Shown here: positions 43,567 to 55,117 of the stretch, piece by piece
Position numbering within the stretch: the stretch's first letter is position 1
Layout of the letters: each line of letters starts with the position of its first letter
Assembly (NCBI RefSeq): GCF_000143415.4
Contig: NW_003314266.1
Coordinates: forward strand, 3,356,398 to 3,420,397
Origin: Selaginella moellendorffii
Taxonomy: Eukaryota > Streptophyta > Lycopodiopsida > Selaginellales > Selaginellaceae
Length of the DNA: 64,000 bases
Direction of reading: 5' to 3'
Program-made: the position numbers and the translations under genes
Notes under the pieces: model-generated
What the model saw: the letters and a program-made list of their open reading frames with translations, nothing else
The model's database searches: none
What the model was told of the DNA's origin: nothing

Positions 43567-44481
43567 TTATTTTGGAACTCTCCAAACACAAGTTTGCTTT
43601 ACAGTGTTATAAACAGCAATATATCCATTATTCTCAACACACAATGCCATAGGTTGCCATTTATTCTTCCAATAAATATTATATGACCATATCACATTAA
43701 AAAGTTTGTCATATATTACAAGGTTTCCATCCCTTTGCATTCTTAGAAAGCATTTTTCTCCCCTATTACTAGTATTAGTAGTCCAAACAATAATCTTACC
43801 TTTATACAAAATTAAATTACAATCTAATTGCATATGTAAAGAATACTTCATATTAGTAGATTGGAGAAATTGCCCACTATATAAATTTGAAAATTTTGAA
43901 GAATCTTTTAAACTTCTAATACATGTGTACCTCCATGTGCAATCAACATCAGTCTGACCTTCATCAATTACAAGTGGTTTACTTATTGAGTGCATGGGTT
44001 TTTTAAGATTAATGTCATCATCATCAACATCAACAGGATCTCCAATTGAATAAGAAATGGTAAACCTACCTACAATATATTGAGTTATGCCAAAATTTAG
44101 CATCTCATAATCTTTTTGTATTACCTCTCTTAACATTCTGAATAGTATTAATCTTATAGATCTGCCCGGATATGTGACTCCAAAGCTGGGAAGAAGGCTA
44201 CACATCGGTATATAATACCATGGAAGCCTTCGATTTAAAGCAGATAATGTAATAGTAATTCCTGTATATAAATTAGTATCTGTAATAGAGAATGCAGTAT
44301 AATATGGGGTACCATCATGAATATAATTGATTGTTTCAGCTACTGCCTCTAATATCAAATCCCTCACTCTAGGTTCTAGAGTAGTGGTGCGCCGATCATC
44401 CCGTTCTATTAGTACAGAAAAACTACTTGAAGAAAAAAAAATCATGATTGTTAAAATAAAAGATTGGATACTAGAAGCCAT
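43567..44481 (-). CDS. Secreted protein with orphan N-terminal domain and GNA-type lectin domain
   Basis: Intronless, 304 aa, AT-rich compared with its neighbours. A signal peptide (SFILTIMIFFSSSSFSVLI) is followed by about 130 residues I do not recognise (RVRDLILEAVAETINYIHDG, NLYTGITITLSALNRRLPWY, GRFTISYSIGDP, then DVDDDD). The last 110 residues form a bulb-type mannose-binding (GNA/B-lectin) domain: LHMQLDCNLILYKGKIIVWTT, FLRMQRDGNLVIYDKLFNVIW, NGYIAVYNT. Two sites follow the QxDxNxVxY pattern closely (QLDCNLILY, QRDGNLVIY); the third is degenerate. No kinase or membrane segment follows, so it is a soluble secreted lectin-type protein, possibly in defence (inference). Two relic copies lie at 45185-45760 and 48880-49110. 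Confidence 0.85.
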   Translation of the reverse strand: MASSIQSFILTIMIFFSSSSFSVLIERDDRRTTTLEPRVRDLILEAVAETINYIHDGTPYYTAFSITDTNLYTGITITLSALNRRLPWYYIPMCSLLPSFGVTYPGRSIRLILFRMLREVIQKDYEMLNFGITQYIVGRFTISYSIGDPVDVDDDDINLKKPMHSISKPLVIDEGQTDVDCTWRYTCIRSLKDSSKFSNLYSGQFLQSTNMKYSLHMQLDCNLILYKGKIIVWTTNTSNRGEKCFLRMQRDGNLVIYDKLFNVIWSYNIYWKNKWQPMALCVENNGYIAVYNTVKQTCVWRVPK

Positions 44482-44607
44482 TTTTAAAAAAGCACTGGGC
44501 TATATGTTTTATATATATATATATCACAAAAGTTTAAAGTGAAAGTTAAAATTCAAATGGATATCCTATCCATCTTATATTCTTTGAAAAGAGCAAGTTA
44601 TCACACT

Positions 44608-44712
44608 GTAATGATGGACAAACACACTGGCATCTCTCTCAGCACAAGCACTGATTTTCCCGACACCTCTTTACAGCTATTGGCAAGCCTTGACGATGAT
44701 CTCTACCACTAG
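44608..44712 (+). pseudogene. PPR gene 5'-end fragment
   Basis: About 100 bp corresponding to codons 3-33 of the PPR gene at 56625. Shared stretches: GGACAAAC, CTCAGCACA, CCCGACACCTC and GACGATGATCTC (GACGACGATCTC in the gene). It stops where the relic at 49160 roughly begins, so the two may be one copy split by insertion. Confidence 0.85.
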
Positions 44713-44954
44713 GTAAGTTATGTTCTATGCTACATTTTTACATTTCAAATATCTTCTTTTTGCGTTAATAATAAAGGTATGAAATGGCAGCTCTAAAACT
44801 TAAATAGTAAATTGCCTGCAAGATGACTGAGAAGGAACAATGTTTTGCATCCATGCTTCTTAGTTGGGCACCAAACAACTCTATATATTATGTTTGCACT
44901 CTGCAAGCTTTAAGATAGATACTTGAATGGGTAATTGCCAAACCTCAATACTAA

Positions 44955-45035
44955 GGTATAGGTTTGGCTAGTGGCAGTGTTATAGAGGCATATGCCACGT
45001 AAAAGAGATGTTACAAGCTACCTCTTATGCAACTC
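44955..45035. repeat. Relic of the protease 5' flank
   Basis: GGTTTGGCTAGTGGCAGTGT and TATAGAGG, then CCACGTAAAAGAGATG, match the promoter-side flank of protease copy 1 (42320-42410). No protease coding sequence accompanies it. Confidence 0.75.
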
Positions 45036-45184
45036 TATTTAAAACAAAACAAGAAAAAGGGTATAGTAGATAATATTTTAGATTTAACAAACCATTCAAT
45101 AATTTAAATAAAAACTGAATTCTATAACACTTATAGACCCTAGAAAAGGAACAATAAGTTTTATTTTTATTCAAAGAAAGATCA

Positions 45185-45760
45185 TTTTTGCCAAATATAA
45201 ATTACTTCTTAGAACTCTCCAAATATAAGCTTGTCATACAGTATTTATGACCAGCTCCATTATTTAATGCCATTGGTTGCACCTTTAAAAAGTAATTTTC
45301 TCTTTTATTATTAGTATTAAGTCTAAAAAATAATCTTATCGTTACACAAAACTAAATTACAATCTAACTGCACATGTAAAGAATACTTTTGATTAGGAAT
45401 CGAAGGAAATCTCCTGAAAATTTTGAATATCTTTATCATTAATTGTAAATGTTTTGCTTATTGAGTGTAAAGCTATTTTAAAATCAATTTTATCATTAGT
45501 AGAAATGGTAAACCTCATACCAAAATTTAGCATTTCAAAATCTCTATAACCTCTCTTAACATCCTAAGTAATATTAATAACGATCTACCTGGATATGTGA
45601 TATCAAAGCTAGGATGAAAGTTATGCATTAGTATATAATACCATATAAGTGGTCGATATCATAATATTAATTTCTGTATCCAGATCCACATCTTTAATTA
45701 AGAACCTAGATAATATGAACTATTATCATGGACATAATTAGCCCCTTATAAAATCATTCT
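45185..45760 (-). pseudogene. Lectin-gene relic 1
   Basis: A degraded, same-orientation copy of 43567-44481: GAACTCTCCAAA, TGCCATTGGTTGCA, CAATCTAACTGCACATGTAAAG, CCAAAATTTAGCAT, TGGATATGTGAT, and TATATAATACCAT all recur in the same order. Numerous deletions and frameshifts, including loss of most of the lectin domain. Confidence 0.9.
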
Positions 45761-48117
45761 AGGCACTTTTATTAGGACAGCCAGAAAGAATAATTCATAA
45801 TTATTAGAAAACTATATTGAAAAAATTTACTATCGATTTTTTCAAAAGCACTTGTTTTGTAAAAACTATTTATTATAAAGCTACACACACACACACACAT
45901 AATTTTCTGTATTATATAGAAGCAACACTTGGTTTGATTTGGAGTATATCTAACATGATAGTGATGTACTTATTATTTCTCTTTCTGACTATTTCTTGCA
46001 AGCTTTTAGTATATATAGCACAAGATTATTATTTTATATATTTGGCTATGCCTGTGTACATGGCTTCAAATGATGGTAATGCTGAAACTACCTTTTCTTG
46101 AGGAAAAGTTTCCCAAAACTTTTAAAATATAAATAGATTGCAACTCTTCTAGTCTCTCCAAATAAATGACACTAGTTGTATCCAGCTTGAGTAGATTCCT
46201 TAGAGGAGATTGTAAGATCTATATGAACTCTATATGCTTTATGAAGTAGCTTTGATATACATTTGGCTATAAAAAAAATCTAACCATTTACAGATAAATG
46301 AGAAATTTCCTTGACCATCTTGGGTAAACATAAAAAATTTCATCAAAAAGGTTATCTTCTTGTTTGGATATCAAGTCTTGCTTGTACCATCTTTAGCATT
46401 ATAGTATATATGATTATGGGATGAGATTTAAATATATTATCATTGTGGATCTTTGGAACTTTAGAGGTTAAATGAGGATAAAATAACTATTAAGGTTTCT
46501 TTCATTAAGCAATTGCCTCTTTTTCAGTTGGCTTAAGAAAAAAAAGATAAAGTGTGTTATATGTGGTATCAAAAAAAATGATACAAGTTTAATTCATATT
46601 GATTAGTGACTACTTAAAATATAATATACCCTTGAACAAAGTATATTCTTACCCCCAAAATTGAAATCATACGTATTAGGCATATGTACCATGGGATGTA
46701 GTACGGATAGATGACTAATTACTTCACATGAAATAACTAATTTACATAATAGAAGGATTGGTAGATTTAATGCAAAAATGGAGCGGGGATGAATCAATGG
46801 AGGTGTTGGTTCCCCTTAACTTAGTAGAGGTTTTAGTTAATAATTAATGAGAACATAGATGGGGTGAATGTAGTGTATATGATCATGAGATGAAATTTGG
46901 ATATACTATCATTATAGATCCTTGGAACTTTAGGGCATAAATTAAGGATAAAATAACTACTAAGGGTTTTTTTATCAAGCAGTTTTTCCTTTTTTAATTG
47001 ACTTAAGGGGAGAGAGATAGAGTGCACTAGAAGTATAAAGTGTTTAAGTTACTTTGCTCAATCAATGTTAAATCTTTGGCTTTTTAGGAATTTTATAATT
47101 TTTTTTTCTATTGTGTGCTTTGTAAGTCAATTCACTTATAAATAGTAGCACTAGGTTTTCTTACAACTTTTGTACCATTATACTTAATCTCTACCACCAT
47201 TGCTATTTAATTTACCATTTGAAAAAAAAGTAAGTGTATTTAGCCTTTATAATGGTTTTTAGTTGTTAATAATATGTTTTTAAGCTTTCTTTTTTTTATT
47301 TCCCTATTTGTGCATTAACAACTACTTTTGTTTTTCTAAGATGTTTCTTCTAATTTTTTAAGTTTTGCCCTAATGCTTCAAACTTTTTTTTCTTTAGAGG
47401 AGGGGTTAAAAGGGATATATATATAAGAGTCAGATGAGCAAATATAGTAATTGAGCGAATATAAAAAAACATAGATTATGGAGTGAAAATGAATATAATA
47501 AGTCCAAATGGAATATCTAGCCTCAATATAATGAAGTTAAATAGATGCAATAGTGGAGTGAGGCCAAATATTAATAGCAGAGTGAAGACAATCATAACAA
47601 GTTTAAATAGAATTAGTGCTTCAAAATTTTTTCTCTTTCAATGAGGGGATAAAAAGGATATAAAGGATGAGCATAATAACTTTGACCTCCTGGTGCTAAA
47701 TGAGGACAAAATTTATAAATCTGAAATCTGAATTAACACAAATCTTAGAGGTTTATAAAGAAGATGTTTGATGGTCATGTGTTTAAATTAACAGTGGTGT
47801 TAGAGGATGGTTGGAAATAAGATTTAGAGACAGAATGTATTATTTACTATAATAGTGCTTTGTGAACTATAGTGGCTTTTAATGTCCCTTGCTTTTATTC
47901 AAAGTTATGGCTTTGAAGTTAATTTGAGCATTTGGCACTACATATGAAGTTGCAACTAGTTCATTATGAGTCTTTAATTAATTGATTTCTGCCAGGACTT
48001 TGAGTTTTATTTCAATCATGGTTATTAATAACTATATTAGTGGTTTTATGAGAGTTTTAAGTTCTTGTGGCACTTTATAATTGCCCAACAGAAGTTCCAG
48101 ATGTTCTACATGATTAC
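45761..48117. other. AT-rich gene-free region
   Basis: No protein gene is supported. Contains CA repeats at about 45882-45900 and the duplicated segments described separately. Confidence 0.55.
46425..47035. repeat. Direct duplication of about 150 bp plus a dispersed 110-bp unit
   Basis: 46425-46575 and 46875-47035 share ATCTTTGGAACTTTAG / ATCCTTGGAACTTTAG and AGGATAAAATAACTA in the same order. Between them, 46680-46830 (GGATGTAGTACGGATAGATG, AGAAGGATTGGTAGATT) recurs twice at 56245-56480. Confidence 0.75.
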
Positions 48118-48348
48118 NNNNNNNNNNNNNNNNNNNNNNNNNNNNNNNNNNNNNNNNNNNNNNNNNNNNNNNNNNNNNNNNNNNNNNNNNNNNNNNNNNN
48201 NNNNNNNNNNNNNNNNNNNNNNNNNNNNNNNNNNNNNNNNNNNNNNNNNNNNNNNNNNNNNNNNNNNNNNNNNNNNNNNNNNNNNNNNNNNNNNNNNNNN
48301 NNNNNNNNNNNNNNNNNNNNNNNNNNNNNNNNNNNNNNNNNNNNNNNN
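48118..48348. other. Assembly gap (N run)
   Basis: 231 unknown bases; any frame across it is meaningless. Confidence 0.99.
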
Positions 48349-48599
48349 TCAATTATGGATGCTCTTATATGATTTGGATAGTGTATTTCTTTTTTAGCTG
48401 ATCATATATCTTTTGCTACTAAGTGTATAGAGCTCTTGCTTTGTTCAAAACATTCACAAACCATTTAGAGATTATTTATTAATTATATATTCCTTGCTAG
48501 TATATCCTATAATGAGTGAGTTCTATGAAAAGAAGGTAAAGGTTTCGTCCATCTTCTTGTTGTGACTATAAGCCACCATATTGAGTTCTGGGATACTAA

Positions 48600-48860
48600 G
48601 TCTGGCTCTTCAGTGCAGGAAAAGAGGTTTTTGCCTCCTCAAGCTGGCATACTTCAAAGTTCCCATAGATGATCCACTATCTATTATCAAGATCAAAGTC
48701 AAAGAGGGAGGAGAAAGAAAATGCATGGCATGCCCATGTAGCCCTTGTGTTAATTGTGTTTGAGATCGGAGTTTGCTAGCAGAAAGAAGTTGCATATAGC
48801 TTCTCAATGACTGCCTCATCTCTTCAAATTCAGTATTAGTAGATCTATCCATCAAAACCA
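48600..48860 (-). mobile_element. Ty1/copia gag-protease relic
   Basis: The minus strand reads FEEMRQSLRSYMQLLSAS and, further on, LIIDSGSSM, resembling the copia region between the gag zinc knuckle and the aspartic protease (W-I-I/L-D-S-G-A/S). Only about 85 codons remain and the rest may lie in the gap. Confidence 0.5.
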
Positions 48861-48879
48861 TGACTTTCTTTGTATTAAA

Positions 48880-49110
48880 ATGCTAAATAATATTAGTTTT
48901 ATGGGTTTACCTAGATATGTAATTACACACATTAGTATATAATATTGTGGAAGTGGTTATTTAAGATAACATAACAGTAATTCATGCTTGTAAGTCTGGG
49001 CTTCTGAATGAAAATCCAGAACAATATGGAGTATTATGGAGTATTATCAGAAATGTTATTAATTGATTCAATTATTGCTGATATAATCAATGTACCACTC
49101 ATAATCGTTA
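48880..49110 (-). pseudogene. Lectin-gene relic 2
   Basis: A short relic of the N-terminal half of the lectin-domain gene. TTACCTAGATATGTAAT, ATTAGTATATAATATTGTGG and GAACAATATGGAGTATT match 44150-44330 in order (CTGCCCGGATATGTGAC; CGGTATATAATACCATGG; GTATAATATGGGGTACC). Confidence 0.75.
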
Positions 49111-49130
49111 AAATTTAAAATAATGTCACT

Positions 49131-50285
49131 ATAAGCCCTAAAAATAGAAAGCTACGTACACCAGACCTACGCCGCGCTCCTCAAAGCACTGCGGCAGTGC
49201 GGGGCCCAACCGCAGGGGCGGCGAATCCACGCCCACATTGTCGCCAGCAGCGTCGCAAGCGATGGATTCCTCGGCGATCACTTCCTCCAGATGTATGGCA
49301 AATGCGGCAGCGTCGACGACGCCATCCAGGCCTCCCGCGAAGAAGGCTCTTCTCCTGGAACTTCATCATCGCGGCATTCACCAAGAACAGGCAAGGCGAT
49401 CGAGATGTTTAGGAACATGGACTCGGCGGGGATCAAGCCCGACAGCGATACTCTCTCTAGCATCCTTGGCGCTTGCTCCAGCTTGAGGTCTGGAAGAAGG
49501 CCGGAGGATCCATGCCAGGATTTCCAGTGGCGAGCTAGTTGTGGAGACTGGGCGGGCTCGTGAAGATGTATACCCGCTGTGGGAGGCTGCGAGAGGCCAG
49601 AGAGGTGTTCGATCGCATCGTGATATGCTGGAACTCGATGATCGCGACATATCCCCAGGGCGGGCATACCGCCCAAGCTCGGCAGCTCTACGAGGAGATG
49701 GAAGGTTTCGAATTGAAAGCCAGCGACACGACTTTCGCTGGAGCTTGTTCCTCGCTCGAGGAAGGGATCAGGGGTCTCACGTCCTCGATCATCATCCAGA
49801 ACGCGCTTGTGAGCATGTACACGCGCTGGACGTTGCGACGGCCGTGTTTGACAAGATCGAGAGCAAGAGCGTGGTCTCCTGGAGATCGCTGCCTGTTCTC
49901 GGCAAGGAGAGACCAAGCAAGCACTGGAGTTTTGCAAAAGGATGGAGGTAGAGCCCAACGAAAATCTCGTTAGTTCTCTGGAAAATCTAGTCGAGCTTGT
50001 TGATGAGTGACGCCACCACAACGGTGTTGCTGGATCCATCTTTTCTAAGAGTCGTGCGTGCCTGCCCGAGCTCCAAATTGTTGGCATTGGAACAGACGCT
50101 TAGAACGCTGGTAAGAGTCAGCTGCTAGAGAGCTTCTCGGTTCCTCCCGTGCTGAGAGTAGGCCACGATCAAAGTTGTCCAGAAGACCATGTCGCGAGCT
50201 CTCACTATCGAGAGAGCTCGCCTGGCCGCGTCAAGTTCGTTGCACTCCCATACATTTGCTGATGAGAGCGTTCTAGATGAAGATA
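49131..50285 (+). pseudogene. Rearranged PPR pseudogene (sense part plus inverted part)
   Basis: 49160-49975 is a degraded sense copy of the PPR gene from about 56757 to 57675, with deletions, e.g. loss of the VFHSLPRRS codons and of the VCWNSM spacer. Then 49995-50285 is an inverted copy of about 58068-58400 of the same gene (ends CTGATGAGAGCGTTCT on the plus strand). The flank ACTATAAGCCCTAAAAATA at 49133 also precedes the intact gene (56581). Confidence 0.9.
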
Positions 50286-50337
50286 CTATTTAAACTTTGA
50301 TTGTTATTATTCAGAAACCTTTGTCGTGCTGTGTAGT

Positions 50338-50980
50338 GCTTTGCTCTCTCAGTTTCTAAGTTTTCTGTATGCTCAAGCAATGACCAACATGAGTAGCAAG
50401 AGTGGGATGGGAAAAACCTCCAACACTGGTTGTCCCGGAGCTGGTGTTAGAGCTAATGTTCGACGCACTGCCACAGCTCGTGCCGGAGCCGGTGCCGAAT
50501 GCAGTGCTGGAGCGGGTGCCAGAGATGGTGCTGGACACAGCGTCAAAGGTGGAGACCCTGGTGCTGGACATAGAGATTGTGTTGGCACTTGAGACCTTGG
50601 TGCGTTTTCTGTGGGACATTCCAACCATGGCTCTTCGCTACCCCAATCCCATGTCTCCCAAACTGGAGGGGAAGGTGGTGGAGGCAAATCCATGGATGGA
50701 GGCTCGTGATCACTCCCACCCTCACTTCCACCACCATTGTCACTGCCGCAGGACTTAGAAGGGACGCTCGAAGATGGGGGAGATGGGGCAAGACCTGGAG
50801 ATAGAAAGCTAATGGCACAGTCATTGTTGGTAGTTGGTGTGGCATGCTTTGCTGGTGGTGAGGATCGTGTGAGAAATTCGTTGGTGCGCACAACCCGCAT
50901 GCTGCGATCAGGAGATTTGGCATCCCTAGCTCACGAAATGGGCGGGAAAACTTCTATACAGCCTTTTTAGTTTGGATGAT
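50338..50980. repeat. Dispersed repeat, partly shared with 60500-60615 in inverse orientation
   Basis: The minus strand carries GAACATTAGCTC, CCAGTGTTGGAGG, ACTCATGTTGG and GAAAACTTAGAAAC; the plus strand at 60525-60615 has GAGCACTAGCTC, CTAGTGTTTGAGG, ACTCGTGTTCA and GAAAACTTAGAAGG. 50440-50590 is also an internal imperfect repeat around CTGGTGCCGGAGC that is open in several frames. I see no convincing protein. Confidence 0.6.
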
Positions 50981-51689
50981 TGTGCATGGTTTTCTGTGTT
51001 TTCGTGTGAAGGCATCCACAACAAAAGGGCGAAGTTTTTTGGGCAAGCAGAAACACCTCAAGGTTCAGATAGTGTGCTTCTCATATTTTTCGCTTAGCTA
51101 TGGCAACTTTTGTTAACAAGTTCCATTCATTTTGATCTGGATAAAATATCCTCTTGAAAAAAATTAGATGCTTTTGGTGTTGACGCATCACGCTCCTCTC
51201 AAATGCTAAACTCTTTCCTAAACTCCTTATCTCCTTTTGTTCTCGAAATCTCCTTTAAAAGGTGCGCTTGCTGGGGCAGAGGGAATTACAGCATTATCCC
51301 GGAAACAGTTAATAACAATAATTACATAAATCTTAAAAATTACTTTTATTCTAGAGCTTAGAATCCCATCGTCCATCTGAGAATCGGTCAATTCCTCCCA
51401 TTGCATGAGCACAGGCTTGGAGCTTTGCTCCAGAACGTAAGAATACCATCTTTAAATAGAACTTTTTTTTAGTATTAACAAAATAAATAAGCAAATTGAT
51501 TTGGCGTATGAGTTAAGGTGGTGATTTCCGTCAAGTTCATGAAGCTTGCTAATGATATTAGTAGACTCTTGCAGGACACTAGAGAACCTGTCCCAGACAG
51601 TTTTTGCGAGTTACTAGTGCGAAAGAAGAAGACTCATGCCAAGTTTGGATTAAGAACAAGGTATATAAATTTGATATTTTACGGAAGTA
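50981..51689. other. Spacer, nothing recognised
   Basis: No gene or repeat identified. Confidence 0.4.
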
Positions 51690-52745
51690 GTGGGATACGA
51701 CGAGTCCCCGTCCATCCCACACATCCCGTCTCCATCCTTTTGCTCGAATTTCATGAATCCATCCTCCCCCCAGGAAGTGTTTTTGATGATCCAGGAGGGC
51801 ATCCCACCTTTGATTCCATATCCAATGCGTGATCCAGCGAATCGCTGCATTGACCAGAAATAATTCCCTGGAAAACGATGTAAATAAGTTAGAAATTAAT
51901 AATATTTGAGATTTTCTTACACTCCTGTAATGCTGGAAGTTGTTGGTCGCTGCCAACGGTCACGGGAGTTTTGGAGACTGCTTTCATCAGGGTGTCAGCA
52001 CTGTGACGACTTTAAAAACAGTGATCTCCGCTATTCTTCATATAATCTATAATATGACATAATCAGTAAAGTATACCAACCTGTTCGCGTTGCAACTGCC
52101 CGCAAATCCAGTATATGGATAGGTCTCCTCTGTGGTGACACCACCGTTTCCCACCACGAACTGAAACTCATTCTCCGATAACCCACCCTTGCATCCTTCG
52201 TCTACTGTGTCCAGAGAAACGAGCTGCTTCGTCGCCAGAAAGTGTGCACTCTCGATCGATGCAATCGCCGAGAAAGCCCAGCAGCTCATGTGGATCACAA
52301 GAATCACCCGCACCCAAATAGACGAGAGATACCCAAAATTACGATGAGTTCTAATCATACTGCGGTCGCCCTGATCTTTATTCGGGGTCACAGTTCCCCG
52401 CTGCCTCCAATCCAAGCTCGTCGGGAGGCTCGACACGTCCACGTCCACGGCCGGGAGGCGATCCAGGTAGCGCGGCGCTTGCTGACGTGCATGGCTCGGG
52501 ATTCGGCATTTGTGAGATCCGAGAACTTGAGGCCAAGCATGAAGGTGGTGTTGGGCACGTTGTGCTTCGCGATGTACGCCAAAGTGTCTGAGAAGACCGC
52601 GAGCCTTCTCCCAGTCGCTGCTGTAACTCTTGCGGCGCTTGGCAGTCCAATCGTCTCTAGAGCGCGATCATCTTCCAGAGCCACTGGCTGCACAATCGCA
52701 AACAGTCCTGCCCCTACCAAGATTAAATCATGTTGCTTGCCATGG
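51690..52745 (-). pseudogene. Papain-like protease pseudogene (copy 2)
   Basis: Colinear with copy 1 but inactivated: the active-site Cys exon junction has lost GSC before CWAFS through altered splice sequence, the SEQQLMDC block is deleted, the catalytic His segment ([11 protein letters not shown]) is frameshifted and shortened, and NSWGTSWG is truncated to NTSWGED. The prodomain has several deletions (e.g. in the [16 protein letters not shown] helix). Confidence 0.92.
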
Positions 52746-52789
52746 TCGCACTTGCACAAGTGAGCTTATATAGTGAAAATTTTACCTTC

Positions 52790-52935
52790 GGGTAATTGCC
52801 GGGTAAGGTATGTAAGGTTTACGTTTGGCAGTGTTATAGAGGTTTCGGGATTGAACTATCCTTGCGATGGAAGCATGGAAGACACATAAAAGAGATGCCC
52901 TCCCGTGACAACATTCAACATTTCAACATTTAACA
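52790..52935. repeat. Protease 5' flank, second copy
   Basis: TTTGGCAGTGTTATAGAGG, GGGATTGAACTATCCTTGCG and ATGGAAGCATGGAAGAC match the flank of copy 1 at 42320-42400 almost base for base. Confidence 0.9.
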
Positions 52936-53469
52936 TGCCCTTGACACAATACAACATCAAAGCATAGCTTCAGCATTTGAAGTTATATACTTAAAAGACT
53001 AATTGGGTTGAATTAATATGACTAATACAAATTGACCTGTGTAAAGCCATTATAAATGCATTGGAGAGTGGGAGAAGGATGCTGGTCCCCGTTTCTTACA
53101 GCAGTAAAGATTGCTATTTTAGGGGGATCACAAATATATTACAAGATTCTTCAATAAGTAGTTCAAAAGTTTAATTGCAGTATCTTGTTTTGAAATATTC
53201 TGTTTATTAAATAGTTTACTGATGCAGTAATGCTTGGTTTGCTTAACAATAGTGCTTACTGTTTAATAATCTAACTGTAAATTTTAAATACAAGATTAAT
53301 CTTATTATTTATCAACCATTAGATGTTAAAATAAATGAAACATACTTGGAAGTAATTAGTAATGTTTATAAATTATAAACATATTTATAAAGTATAATTT
53401 CAATATTAATCTAAATGAATAAATTAATTTGAAAATATAATAAAATACACTTGAAAGTTCTGTAGCAAA

Positions 53470-53610
53470 GTCAGGCTTATGAGATCCAAATATACAGCTA
53501 GAATACAATATCTGTATAGTGGGACTTTGATAGCTGTTTGATTCACTTTAATTAGAATCACTCACATTTTCTTTTTAGAAAACTTTGAAGTGTTTTGGCA
53601 ATTCTTCAGC
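53470..53610 (+). mobile_element. Diverged solo LTR of the gypsy family
   Basis: Resembles the LTRs at 13160 and 16096: GAGATCCAAATATACAGC, AGAATACAATATCTGTATAG, TAGTGGGACTTTGATAGC and TCACTCACA in the same order. No internal region or second copy nearby. Confidence 0.55.
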
Positions 53611-53933
53611 TCTCTCATATTTTAAATTTTTTTAGGTTTTTATATGCGTAAGTCCACATGAATGTAATGACCAATATATAGTGATAAAAAGATACTTGTA
53701 CTTTGGTTTGCCTGTAGGTGTATCCACTCCACCTAGCTCTGTAACTCTCAATCATGACTGTTTGCTGCTGCAAGCCTGCAGCTCTCCCTAGATCGTGATG
53801 CTGTGGCTATACCTAGCTCTGGATCTACTGCATATCATAGTCAAAAGAGCAAATTTCACTAGTTGCTAATGTATTGTGATGGCAGTGTATAATTGATATA
53901 TTAATATAAAGTTTGGATTATAAAGTGGTTATT

Positions 53934-55117
53934 TTACGAAGTAGTGGGGTATGATGACTGTCCGTTCATCCCACACATCCCTTCTCCATCCTCTTTCTTG
54001 ATTCTCATGAATCCATCCTCCCCCCAGGAAGTTCCCCACGAGTTTTTGATGATCCAGTAGGGCATCCCACCTTCGGTTCCATATCCAATGACCAAGACCG
54101 CATGATCCCGCGAATTGCTGCAGTGACCAGAAAGAATTCCCTGGAAAACGATGTAATTAAGTTAGAAATAAATAGAAATAATATCTGAGATTTTCTTACA
54201 CTTCTGTAATTCTGGAAGTTTTGGTCGCTGCCGCAGATGCCAACGGTCACGGGAGTTTTGGAGACTGCTTTCATCAGGGCGTCAGCACTGTCCTTTGTGA
54301 CGTCTTTATAACCAGTGATCTCCACCACCTTATTCTTTAAAGAACAAAAAACAGCTATAATATGAAATAATTAGTGAAGTATACCAACCTTGTTCGCGTT
54401 GCAACTGCCTGCAAATCCCGTATATGGATAGGCCTCCTCCGTGGTGACACCACCGTTTTCCACCACGAACTTAAACGCATCCTCCGGAAACCCACCCTGG
54501 CATCCTTGGTCTACCGTGTCACAGTCTATCAATTGCTGCTCGGACAGAGAAACGAGCTCCTTCGTCGCCAGAAAGTGTGCACTCTCGATCGATGCAATCG
54601 CCGAGAAAGCCCAGCAGCTCCCTGTGGATCATGCGAATCACCCACACCCACAAAGGCCAAATAGAAGAGAGATTAGAAAAAAAAAACAAAAAAACGACGA
54701 GTTCTTATCATACCGCACTGGCCCTGATCTTTAATCGGTGTCACAGCTCCCTCCTGCCTCCAATCCAAGCTCGTCGGGAGGCTCGACACGTCCACGTCCA
54801 CGTCCTTGGCCGGGCGGCGATCCTGGTAGCGCGGGGGCTTGAATTTGCCGACGTAATTGGCTCGGAACTCGGCATTTGTGAGATCCGAGAACTTGTTGAG
54901 GCCGAGCGTGAAGGTGGTGTTGGGCAGCGCGTTGTGCTTCTCGATGTACGCCAAAGTGTCGGAGAAGATCATCAGCCTGCGAGCCTTCTCCCAGTCGCTG
55001 CTGTAACTCTTGCCGTGCTTGGCAGCCCAACCCTCGAACATGTTCTTGATCTCTAGAGCGCGATCGCCTTCCAGAGCCGCTGGCCGCGCAATCGCAAACG
55101 GTGCTGCCCCTACCACC
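53934..55117 (-). CDS. Papain-like cysteine protease (copy 3), 5'-truncated
   Basis: Four-exon structure as in copy 1, about 55117-54714, 54622-54391, about 54340-54198, 54141-53934. All catalytic residues are kept: DQGQCG then [33 protein letters not shown]; also SEQQLIDCD and [11 protein letters not shown]. The prodomain ([31 protein letters not shown]) is intact. Homology to copy 1 ends abruptly inside the signal peptide at LVVVGAAP (55117), just after an in-frame stop, so no ATG or full signal peptide exists there. A 9-bp deletion also removes the exon 3 acceptor used in copy 1; a neighbouring AG (TTTAAAG/AATAAG) could replace it with loss of two residues. It is either a recent pseudogene or begins with an undetected upstream exon. 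Confidence 0.75.

Noticed and set aside
48032-48397. Open frames across the N run
   Set aside because: Artefacts of unknown bases.
50402-50758. 118-codon frame with LVPEPVPNAVLERVPE-like repeats
   Set aside because: Inside a repetitive segment open in several frames and shared with a non-coding flank at 60.5 kb.
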